Shown here piece by piece: positions 24,020 to 36,714 of a DNA stretch of 64,000 nt (the first letter of the stretch is position 1; each line of letters starts with the position of its first letter). A program made the translations under genes and the position numbers. The notes under the pieces were generated by a model. The model was not told where the DNA came from. It worked only from the letters and a program-made list of their open reading frames with translations, and ran no database searches. This DNA is from Alternaria dauci (taxonomy: Eukaryota > Ascomycota > Dothideomycetes > Pleosporales > Pleosporaceae): contig NC_091275.1 in assembly GCF_042100115.1 (NCBI RefSeq), positions 2,914,001 to 2,978,000 on the forward strand, written 5' to 3'.

Positions 24020-25407
24020 ATTATAATTTTTGGTTTTCTATAAGTAGGGGGGGTATTATTAAAATAAAACTTTAAAAAAGTAAAAAGTAGCTATCCCTCT
24101 ACTTATTAGTTATAAAAGTTAATAAAAAAGATAGAGTAATAACGCGATTTAAACGCTAGACTAATTAGTGTTTTATAGTAGTAAAGCTCTAATGTCTATA
24201 CGTAAAAACTAAAGTTAAAAAAAATTTACTAAAGGTAACTAAAAAGATACCTATTAAACCTTAGTAGGCCTGATAGGGATCGCTAGCTATTATTAGCTAG
24301 TAATGTGATTATAATATATTATAAAAAGGAGAGAGGATATAGTATATAACTATAACTAAAAGAGGGTTATATAAAAACCTAGCTACTTCTAACCTTTATA
24401 CTAATACTAACTTACTTAAAGTATCCTACTATATACGAATAAGTCGCACTATATACGATCGAATCGCATTATATATAAATATATATATTTCCTCTTTATC
24501 CTTATCTAGGAGGTATTCTAGCCTATCCTAAAAACCCTAGCTAGAAAGGTACTAATTAATATATCTATAAGTACGTAATATACCTACCCTATATATACTT
24601 AGGAGCTACCTAGAGTAGTCCTTAATAAGTTAGATAAGTAATTACCTAAGTTCTACTACCTCTTATAGACTAAGATAGTAGATAATATTAATATTATTAA
24701 TACCTCTAATATTAGTAATATTAAAGTAGAGGAGATAGTAAAGAAGAGTAGAATATAGATACTAAAGGACGTAGAGGAGGTTATCTATAAGGCCTAGATT
24801 AATAATACTAGTAGTAGTAAAGTCCTTATAGTTAGCTATCTTACTATCCTAGTATTAGGAAAGGGATTAAGCTAGGAGACTAAGACTTAGCTATAATAGT
24901 AAATAGGTAATATTAGGAGGGCGATTAATAATTAATATCCTAGGCTTAAGGAGAGGGAATTTAAAGAGATAATATAGGGATAAGAGAATAAGGTGTAGAT
25001 AGCGCTAATACTAATATTCCTCTAACTAAAGCTAATTATTAGATAGTAGTAGCTCTACTATAGGTAGCTAGTTAGTTATTCTTAAGAAGGGGTAGCGGTA
25101 GTAGTAGAGGTAGCGGTAGTTATAAAGGGTAGTTACAAAGGTTACGAAGGGCGGAAATAGTAGAGGATAGTAGAGGATAGTAGAGGACAGCGTATATATT
25201 AGAAGGTTACGTCTTATCTCTAGTAGGCGTATAATACTATTATATATCTTTAGTATCTAGTGTTTATAATATACTATGTGTATACTAGTAGTACTAAATA
25301 TAGGCTTATATAAGCCTATAGTTACCTAGTTAGCGCTTTATCTTAAAAAAAGTCTCTAAACGTGCTGTAATAATAATAAAAAAAAAGTCTGCAAAGGCTA
25401 AGGCTAA
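24020..25407 (+). mobile_element. T1 repeat copy (a) with 15-bp target-site duplication
   Basis: A 1.39-kb repeat unit. It starts with the TTTTGGTTTTCTATAAG segment followed by a G run, and ends in GTCTGCAAAGGCTAAGGCTA. It is bounded by 15-bp direct repeats at 24,005-24,019 and 25,408-25,422, identical except for one C/T difference, as expected for a target-site duplication later hit by RIP. It lies inside the gypsy A remnant. A near-end segment on the minus strand contains a tRNA-like box (see T1 notes). Trinucleotide GTAGTAG runs occur near 25,085-25,200. Confidence 0.75.
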
Positions 25408-25422
25408 AATTATCTATTTATA

Positions 25423-28400
25423 GAAAGAATTTAATATAATAAGTAATAAATTCTAATAGTTTACTATTATAACTACTATAAAGAACGTGTTTAACTAGGG
25501 GAATTAGCTAAAAAGTATAGATTTAATTAGGAAACTTCTAGGAAATAAAATTAGAATTAGCGCTATTATTAGCTAATATATAATAGATATATAAGACTAT
25601 ATAAGAGCGTCTAAAAAAGGAATAAAATATAAATTTAGATAGTTTATCTTATATTAGGGTTAATACTTAAGATTCCTAAGTAGAGACTTATTATAGAAGC
25701 TTAGTAGATTCCTATAGAGGAATACCTATATAAGAGTCTACTAACGCTTCTAGCTATAGCTATCTATCTACTCTAAGAGGTAGCCTAGCTCCTAGAGTTT
25801 TTAGTTTTCTAAATTAAGCTTTAATTTAGTGTTATTAGACTTATATTCCTTAGCTAGGGGAGAGTTAAAACTATTATTTAAGTAGGTGTAAAACTAGTGT
25901 TAGGTAGTAGTGTCTACTTTAATTTTAGTAGAGCCTTTATTAGTAAGTTTATTTAAGTAATTATAAACTAAGTAGTCTACTAATCTATAGGTAAAGTAAG
26001 TCCTTAGATCTTTAGAAGCTAATAGCTTTTTAACTTTTAGTAGATTATTTATCTTTAGTAGGTTATTAGCCTTAGGGTAGCCTATTATATAAGGAGCTCT
26101 AGTACTCTTATTAGTACTAAATTAGCTTATTAGGTGTAGTATATTACTTTATTAATTTTAGTTAGCTTTTAAATCTAGGAAGCCTTTAAGCTAAGTAGAG
26201 TTATACTATAAGATATATTAAGTAATTTCTATTAGTATTTTATTATATAAGGCTTAAGAATCTAAAGTTTAATTAATTAAGGCTAGGTTCTAGATATAGT
26301 ATATAAGTAGCTTTTAGAAGTTATAAACTCTCCTAGACTAAAAGGGAATATTTAGGTTCTAAGCTAAGGATATAAATTAGACTTTAAAGGATACTTAGGC
26401 CTCTTTATTTATCTTAAATTCCTCTAGTATAAGTAGGTAGGTAAGAGTTATTATAGAGGCTTTATTTATAATAAAAAGGTTTAGGTCTCTTTAAATATTA
26501 AAGACTACTATAAATTATTTAATTTCTATCTTATAAATATATATAAAGCTTATTAATCCTTTTACTAAAGTATTTTTAGCTTCTCTACTTATAAATAAAA
26601 AGAAAAACTAAATATACTAAAGTAAATATTAGTAATACTTACTATTAGCTTACTAGTATAAAAGTATATTTTTAATAAATTTATATAAGTATTAGGTACT
26701 ACTCTTAAAGATAGTTAGTTTAGGGCTATTTTAGTTTTTAGAGTTATAGAACTATTAAAGTAAGTTAATAATAGTTATTACTCTTTATAAAGGTTCTAGA
26801 ATAAGGATAGCTTCTTTATTAGCTATTAGAAATATATTATCTTTAGTAAGTATTAGTAATAGGTTATAGGACTAGTATTTAAATAAGTTAAGTTTTTTTA
26901 CTAATAAAAGTTAATTATAGTTAAGGAAAGAAGGAAGTTAGTTTAGGGATAGTTAGTAAACTAGTTAATATAAGCTTAGCTAGGTATCCTTAACCTAATC
27001 TTTTTAAAGAAAAATATTATACTAAGCTATATATAGCTTATTTTAAATATTAGTAAGCTACTATTAATAACTAGTATAGTATAACCTCTACTCTTCTATA
27101 AGCTTAGTATATATATTCTAATCTATATACTCTTATTCTAGTATTTACTAAAAGTTCTAAGTCTCTTTATTCTTTATAATTTTATCCTTAAGTTATATTT
27201 ATACCCTTTACTACTCTTTATATATATTAGGAAAAGTTAAGTTATATACTTTATATTCCTAAGAATATACTTAGAGGTAGCGTAAGTTACTAGTAATAAG
27301 CTAAGCCTATACTATAATAAATAGTTTTATACTATCTATAACTAGTATACCTACACTAGTTACTATTATTACCTAGGTTACTAGTATTCCTCTACTTAAA
27401 TATTATCTTCCTTACTTACGCGTATTAGTAAACTATTATAAGTAAGTAAAGTATAGTAGCTTTTCTTACTATATTACGTATTCTATAGTAGCGTTTTAAA
27501 ATATACTATACTATTATAGATAGTGTAACTACTAGTAGAGTAGAGGTTTAATAAAGCGTATATATTACTACGTAAGTCTTATACTATCTACTATACTTCC
27601 TTACTATACTTAATTATTATTTACTATCTCCTTAATCGTATATTAGTAGCCTATTAATCTAGTATATAATATCTATACCTACCTAAAAGTTAACCTTATT
27701 ACTAACTATAGTATATCTATTATTACTATCCTCTTCTATTACTAAAATTAGATTCTACGCTACTATCTTAAATAGCTAGCGCTATAGGATACTAACCTTA
27801 ACCTTACTTTTAGGGTTATATAATATATAGCTATAATATACTTATATAAGTTATCTAATTTAGTATATTTTAAAAAGGGCTTAGTTTTATTTTACCTATT
27901 AGTCCTATAGCTCTATCTTAATAAGGTAGCTTACTTTAATAAATATAATTAACTTTATATATACTATAGATATTACTATAATACGTAGACTATTATTACG
28001 CTACTACTCTTTCTATTATTCTACTCTTATATTATCTAATATACTACCTAGGAAGATAGTTATATTATAGTTTTTATACTTCTTCTCTAGGGTAAGGTAG
28101 GTAATAAGCTAGGTAATAGGTTTATATAATATAATAATAATCTTAGTAGGAAGAGTTTAAGGCTAGTTTCTAGTAGGTTAATTACTATACTTTAGGTTTA
28201 GGCGCGTTAATCCTATTACCTTATCTATAATCTTAAAAAGTACCTCTAGTTTAGCGCTATCCTTAGTAACTTCTCCTAACTTATTATAAATCTATATATT
28301 ACTTAGGTCTCTAAGTTAAGGGCTAGCTATATTACCTAAAAGGTATATTATACCTATTTTAGGGTCTACCTTAAGTAGTTTACCTTTAAGTTCTATAAGG

Positions 28401-31400
28401 TATAGGTATATTAATACTATAATTATATAAGATTAGGTTAGCTTAAGTAGATTCTTACTAGAACTATATTTATTAAGAGTATTACTAATAGTTTCTTTCT
28501 ATATCCTATTTATATATAGATATATATAAACTTAAAAGCTACTAGGTAGTAAAGAAATCTTTTAACCCTAGGGGTTATTAGTAGCTAGTGTATAGCGTAG
28601 TATAAATCTTATAAAAATATTTATACTCTTTACTAGTAAGTCTTTTATCTTCTTATTATTAAGTATTCTACTAGTGTCTTTTATCTTAGCGTCCCTACTA
28701 TTCCTTATCTAAGCCTTACTTATAAGTATACCTCCTAGCTTATAATTTCCTTTTATACCTATCCTTATAGCGCTAATATCTATAAAGTTAGTATTATACT
28801 AGATTAGTTTTATTTTCTTCTTAACTATTCTCTAAGTTACTTAGTTATTAATACTATAGAGTACTTTAGTAATAAATATAAAAGCCTTACTAAGTCTATT
28901 TTCTATTAGTATACTAGATAACGCCTATACCTTCTACTAATAACCTTAGTTATAGTTACGTATACTATTATAGAATATAGCTATCTTTATACCCCTACTC
29001 TTAGTGTTATAAAATTTATTAAAGATTAAATAACCCTATACTATTACTCTAGTAGTAATTATTAAGGACCTATTCTTTATAATATCTCTATTACTTATAG
29101 TAACTATATATATTACTATAATATCTACTATTCTTAGAGGAATAAAAGTATAAGTTTTTATTAACCTCTTACTAGCTAAAATAATTAGTTAACCTAATAT
29201 AAGTAATAGTCTATTAGAGGTTACTTAAGGATAGTTTATATAATTATAAACTAGTTCCTATTCTACCTTATTAGAGTACTTTTAACCCTACTATATTTAA
29301 AAAATCTTCCTATTTATTAGCTTAGCGTTAAACCCCTCTAACCTAGCTAAAATATTAATTATAATTCTTACTTTAACTATCTCTTCTATAGTAAGGGGTT
29401 TTATCCCCTTAACTAGTTCTCTAGCCTATAATATAAAGCGTAATAATAGTCTATCTATACCCTTATACTACTTAGACTTAAGAAGACCTATATATTATAC
29501 CTCCCTTAGCTAGGCGTTAATAGCCCTACCTAATATAGTAATAATAGTAGGCGCTACTTATAGGTGTATATTATAGAAGGCTAACACTAGGTAATATAAG
29601 TAGATAAATAGGTATTCGCTCTATAATAAGTATACTATAGAGGTGTTAGTATTATTAACATCTAGTAATAGATATTAATCTAGGCGCTACGCTATATTAT
29701 TATATATCTAAAGGTAAATAAACCTAATAATAACTACGCCTAGTATTACTCTAGTCTTACTAAGACCTATTATATTCCTAAAAATCCTTCTATTATTCTC
29801 TAATAATTCTATCTTATATAGCTAAAAGACTTTAGCTAATTAGTATAAGAACTACTTATACTCTAGACCCTATATAGTAGGAAGTTTTATCCTCCTACTA
29901 GTCTTAAAGGTCCCCTTAGGAAAGCTAAAGAATACCTTAATCTTAAGCTATTCTTTCTTATTATATTACTCTATAGCTAGAGCCTTCTTAATAGATATCT
30001 TATCTTATACCCTATATATTAAGTTAGTATAGGTAAAAATAATACCTTATAGTAACTAACTATATATATATTAATACTAATACTCTATCTTAGTCTTCTT
30101 TCTCTTTATACTTCCTCCTAGTCTCTTTATCTTTACTCTCCCTATCTTTATTACTATCTCTACTATTATCCTTTACTTTACTAGTAGTTTTCTTTAGCTT
30201 TTTAGCTAAAGTAGATAAATATTCTTTCTATAAGGTTCTTACTATAGAGAAGTTACTATAGGAGCTATTACTACTATTACTTTTAGACTTATAGTTAGGG
30301 TTATTATTAAAGGGTAGTATAGTAACTTTAGGGGGGGCTTTACTAAGGTATTTACTAAGTTATTTACTAGGTTCTTTATTAGACTCTATAATAGGCCTAC
30401 GCTAGCTCTTATCTATTATAAATATATACGCTTTATCTAAGGGTATAAGAGCGTATTACTAACCCTTATTAAATAGTATTATAATAGGTAATTCTTCCTA
30501 GCGCCTATAGTTAATATAAACTAGCCCTTTATACTTTATAGGTTAAGGTAGAGAGGGGGTACTAGTATAAGTATACTTTTATTATATAAGTGTAGTGTAA
30601 GCACTAATTATCTTACCTCTAAGGTCTAGTTTACTAGTACTAATCTCCCTACTAGTATTACTAGTCTTTAATACTTCTTCCTAGCACACTATATATAATT
30701 AGTATATTATTCCTATAGTTTTATATAGACTATATAACTTTATATAATTACTTAGTTATATAGTTATTATTAACCTTAAGATTAAGATTAATATAAGGGT
30801 AAAAGTAAATAAATAGTTAATACTTAATTATAGTTTCTAGGTTATTATTATTAATAATAAGCCCCCCTTACCCTATATTAAAGAGCTAAGAGTAGTTAGC
30901 CCTAAATCTAAAGGTATATTTATTTTTACTTAAGACCTTTACTAGCTAGTAAAAAGATATATAGTTAGCGTAAACTATATCTTCCTCTATAGTACCCTTA
31001 CCTAGTATATATTATATTAGAAGCCTAAGTATATTAGAGAGTAAAATTCTTATAGGTATAACGTTTATACTACGCTCTTAGATTACTATAGTAGTATTAT
31101 ATATTTATAAGGAGGTAGATATTACTAGTCTTCTTATATCTAGGCTAGAGAAATCTATAGACCTAATAGATAATACTAATAATACGTAATAGTACCTTAC
31201 TATAGTTATTAATAGTATCTAGCTAATATATTAAGCGCTTATAGTATTATTACCCTTAGCTTTTAGCTTAGTAGTGTAATTAATTTTAAGCCCTAGTTCT
31301 ATATAGTAGATAGAGTTATATACTATATAAATACTACTATAGCTTAGTAAACTACTAATAGTATCTTACTATTATATATATTAATAAATAAAGTACTATC

Positions 31401-34400
31401 TAACTATCTACCTAGGATATCCTTTCTTATACGCTTAGGCTATCTAGACTATAGCTCTAAGCTCTTAATCTTTATAACCTTACTATAAGTATCTAACTAT
31501 ATAAATATATCTCTTAAGAGCTAGCTAATATTATAATTAGTTATTCTATAGCTACTTTAACTATATAGTCTTTAAGGATATATCTTCCTTCCTAAGTTAC
31601 TTATACTAGTTAATATTATTACTCTTATTCTATCTACTATTTATATCCTAGAAAAGTAATAATACGTTATAAGGTATTACGTCCTTATTATTACTACTAA
31701 GATTAGGCTCTTAAAGATCTCTAGGGGGAGGGGTATCTTTATCTAAGTTAGACTAGTAAGAGTAGGTATATCTAAGAGGTATTTATTACGTATACTCTTA
31801 CGCTAGGGCTACCCTATTATAGTAGTTAGTATATATTATTAGTAGATTTAATTATTTAATTAGAGCTATAGGAAGAGTAATAGAGTAGAGTAGGTATAGT
31901 AGGGTTAAAGGTTATAAGGACGTACTTATTAAAAGATTTTTATCTATTTACCTACGCTTAGCTAAGCGTAGACTTTACTATAAGTAAGTAGTAAATATAA
32001 GGCTTATATACTTAGGCTAGGAATAGTATAATATAATAAATATAGAGAGGAAATAATAGCCCTACGCCTTATAGTATATATACTTTATCTACTAGAATAG
32101 AGGCTTAGTAGTAGAGGTAATAGTATTATATATAAGGTAATTAGACTAGTAGGTATAGTCTAGTTCTATTTAGGGCTATAGAGTACTATAGGGTATAGTA
32201 CTAATATAATATAAGCTTAACTATATAAGCCTTAAGCTAGAATTACTTACGTAGTAGGCTAGTAGAGTAGAGTATTACTAGTGTATATTTAATAGGCCTA
32301 TAAAAGTAAAGTTACTAGTATATAATATACCTATAACCTATAAGGGAGAAGTATTATATTAGTAGTTCTAGAGGTAGGTATAATACGCTACTTATATCTA
32401 GTTATAGTTATAGAGGGGTAGAGTTACTATATTTTCCTCTATATCTTACTATTCTAAGGTGATAGAATATAGTACTTTATAAAGTTCTATATTACCTATA
32501 TATAAGTCTAGCTATAGTAGCTTATTAATATAGGGAATCTTTATTTTTATAGGTTATATACTTAGGTTAGTAGTAGATAGTCTATAATAATATATATCTA
32601 CTTAGTAAGTTATCTAATAAGGGGGTATAGGGTAGTAGTTTATAGATAAGGCCTATACTCCTACTATCTACTAAAGTCCTAATCCTAGTAGGCACTATTA
32701 TAGATAGTTAATAATAATACTATCTAGTTTTAAAGAGTTTATATAAAGAATTTTAGATACTAGGCCTCTAATATTATAGTTAGTATTATAGTATAGGATA
32801 GTCTAATAACTATTAAGGATAGTTAAGGATAATATTATATTATCCTAGAGAGTTTATATATAGAATTTTAGATAGTATCCCCTAACTTTATAGATAGTAT
32901 AAGTAATAGCTATATAGTAGTAGTAACTTAAAGGATATTATTTTCTACTTAAAGTTATCTATTCTTTATAATAAGGGAGTTATTTATAGTATCTAAAGTT
33001 AGTACCCTAGCCTTTATAATATCTTCTATTATACTTTTATACTCCTTTCTCTTATCCTCTCTTAATTATTTCTCTTCCTATAACTCTATTACTAACTAAT
33101 TATTTTTTACCTTACTACTATTAGCTTTAATATACTACTTATCTCTCTCTCTTATAATATCCCTTAAGTTACTTCTTATAGCCTTAAGTTCTTATTAGAG
33201 TTTTTCTATTACCTATCTTATAATATTACTAGACTAAACTTACGTTAAGTTATTATTACCTTTCTCTTTCTTATAAAGCCTTTTTATTTTATTAAGCTCT
33301 TTATAGAGCTACTCCTTTTCTTTATTATATTTATTCTCTAGCTTTAAATATACTATATCTTTTTATACTCTTTCTCTATTCCTAGAAGATCTATAGTAGA
33401 GATAAGATTTACTCTCTAGGATATTAAGGCGGCTAAAAGCCTACGTAGGAGCTAGTTTAAGAGTAATAAGAGGGGTTTAATTTATTATATACTAATTAGG
33501 TTCTAGATTTAGTATATAAAAGGAAACACTAAGATTTATTATTATTATCTTTATAGATATTTATCATTAGTATACTAAAACTTTCCTATTACGTAGGATA
33601 GGGTTCTTTATCTTTACTATCTAATATTATAATAATCTTAGTGTCTTTATTAGGTTTTATTATAGTAGTTATTATTAGGTAGTTACCTATATCTCCTTTA
33701 TAATTAAGCTTCTATTTACTATTTACTCTAGTCTTTTAGTACTTAGCTACTAATTAAGATACTAGGTGTATAGGTATAATACACTTCTTTAGAATATTTA
33801 TAGTTATCTATCTAGTGTTCTTAGTATATACTTTATAGGATAGCCCTACTACTTACTTTAGGTTTCCTTAATACTATAGTAGACTTTAATCTACTTTAGT
33901 AGGCTATCTAATAATTAAATAGTAAAGTAGTAAAAAGGTTACTAATAGGTAGGTTATATAACTAAATTAGTATTACTAGCTATTAGGTTATAAGTCTAGT
34001 AGATAGATAAGGTAAAGGTTAGGATTAGTAATTAATATAATAACTAGTACAGCCTATAGATAAGCGCTAATACCTAGGTAGCTAGTAGAGGAGAGTATTA
34101 TCCTACTACTATTCTTAATAGTTAGGTATAACTTAATACTATCTTTAGGTATTTATAGGAATATAATATAATATTACTTAGTATATAGAGGATATAGGAC
34201 TTACTAAGCCTTACTATAAGGCTATAGTTAAAGTAATCTTATCTAGCCTCTTAGTAGTGTTATAAAATAAGAGTAAGAGAAATTTTACTAAAGCCTTTAT
34301 TACTACTACCTATTCTTTTACTTATAAACTATCTTATTTAAGAGAGCCTCTATTACTAGAAAAGGAAGAATATTCTTAGCTTATTTACTATTATAAGGCT

Positions 34401-36714
34401 TTATAGTTTTAGATACTATAGATACTACTATTATATAAGTAATAATAAGGATCTTATTAATCTCTTAGTAATAAGTCTAGGAATAGCTAGAGAAGTATAT
34501 TATCTTTATTAAGAGTAAAGCTTAAACTCTATATAACCTTCTACCTAAGACTACTACTAAAGAGGAGGGTAACTCTACTACTAATATAAAGTATATTAAT
34601 AATCCTAGTAAAGAGGTCCTAGACCTTAGCTACTTTCTTAAGAGGGTATCTAAGCTAAAATATAAGGCTTCTAAGACTATAAAGTCTATAGTAAAGAGAA
34701 TTAAGTATAAGTATAATTAATCTTCTAGGTAGAGTATACTAATCTACTACTTAGTTTATATATAGCTTTAGCCTAAGCTATTAGTTTAACTAGGTTTCCT
34801 AGGACTTACTTATATAAGTAACCTTAAATAGGATTCTACTTTATATAATAAGCTAAAAACTATCTATATATACTATATAAACTTTTCTTTATTAATAGAT
34901 CTAGTTTCTCTATTAATAGTAGCTCGTAGGTCTAGTTATATTAGTATTATCTATCTTTATAGATAGTAGAGGGGTTATACTACTAAAAGAAGTATATATA
35001 AATAAAGTAGTTTTATTACCTATATACTTCTACTAGAGGTCTTAGAGGACTTTTTAGCTTTATAGAATTAAGTCTTACTAGCTAACTAGTTCCTTACGTT
35101 AGTTATAGCGCTAGGAGACGTAGTAAGGAGGTAAATAGTATTATTATAGCTTAGTATAGTATTAGTAAGAAGTAGTAGTATAAGGATTAGAGTATTTATA
35201 CTCTTACTACTATTATTAAGACCTAGTCTATTCTTAAGCTTATTATAGAGTTATATATATAGTTACTTAAAGAACTTAGACTTAATACGTAAATAGATAG
35301 TATTATAGAAATAATATACTACTAGTATATAGTAGGTTATAACTTAGGCTATAACGCTAAGCTCTACTATATATAGCTTATAGTTTAACACCTCTATAGT
35401 CTTAGTATCTTTCTTTAGTTTCTCTTCCTCTTAAGGGGTAATTAATCTTCCTATCTACTTAAACCTCTTAGCCTTATAGATACTAAGGTATACCTTAAAC
35501 TAATACTAATAGTAAATATCTAGAATAGCCTCTTTTTCTTATTTAAAGATCTTATTATAAAAGATATAAGGACCCTCTTTCTTATTATTTAGACTCTTAT
35601 TAGCTATAGTAGTACGTTATTAATTAAAGTTTAGGCCTACTATCTATTCTATAATCTACTAAGTAGTTTAGTAGAAAGTTAACCCTTTATATTTAGAAAA
35701 GTACTTATAGAATAATACCTTAATCTAAATAGTAATCTAACCTTTAAGCGCGTTAAAGAAGTTATTAAGTAGCTATCCCTAATATTTAAGAGATTTAAGT
35801 ATTAGATTATTAATAATATAAGGCTTAATCTATCTTAGTACCTTACTCTAGGAAGTTTCTATAAGATACTATATAACCTTTATTATAAGATACTACGTAA
35901 CCTAGTTAAGGTTAAATATACTCCCTTACTTTATTAAGCTCTAAGCTTAGTACTACTAACTTTAAGAGATAATAGCTATATATTCTTCCTAGTAATAGAT
36001 ATAGAGTCTTATTAAGCTTTTACTTTTTTATATAGGTTTCTAGATTACTACTAGTTAGGGTATTATAATAGGCGTTATCTTTACCTTCCTTAAGGGGCGG
36101 CGTACCTAGTTATTATTATTAGTAGTAATAGCCTTACTAGAGTATAAAAGCTATATATACTAATAATATATTTTTATATATAATACGCGACCTAGAGATA
36201 AGAGATATAATATTATTATACTTTAAGAAAGTATAATAGGTTATTATTATTTAATTAAGGGTTATAAGAACCTAGGTAATAGTAAGCGTTATATAGGACG
36301 CTACTAAGAAGTCCTTACCTTATAGCTACTAAGAATTATTAGATAATCTATATATTACCTATAGTAGCCTACTATATAGGGCTACTAGAATAAGAAACTA
36401 GTAGATTTACTTATACCTAGGTTTAATAAGTAGTATAACGCGTATATAGGATATATAAGAAATATAAAACTAGCTCTAAGTAGAAGCTTAGATTAACTCT
36501 ATTATAAGATTATAAAGATAATCTATAACTCTAGCGCGAATATAGTTATAATTAAGTAAGCTAGTAAGAGATAAGAACTACTATATAATAGGCTCTAAGC
36601 TAAGCTAATAGTAATAATAGAAGACGTTAGTAGACTTAAGAAGTTAATATTTAAGTTAGTAACTATAGAGTTAAGGTAAGAGAGAAACCTTTTCTCTTAT
36701 ATAACTAAAGATTA
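25423..36714. other. Unresolved RIP-mutated repeat DNA
   Basis: 11.3 kb without an open frame of 60 codons. The left part probably continues the upstream (gag) side of gypsy remnant A across the T1 insertion. On the minus strand around 33,050-33,420 the conceptual translation is very rich in Lys, Glu, Leu and Arg, like a former coiled coil. On the plus strand around 34,560-34,720 a short lysine-rich frame persists. I could not assign these to a family. Confidence 0.6.
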
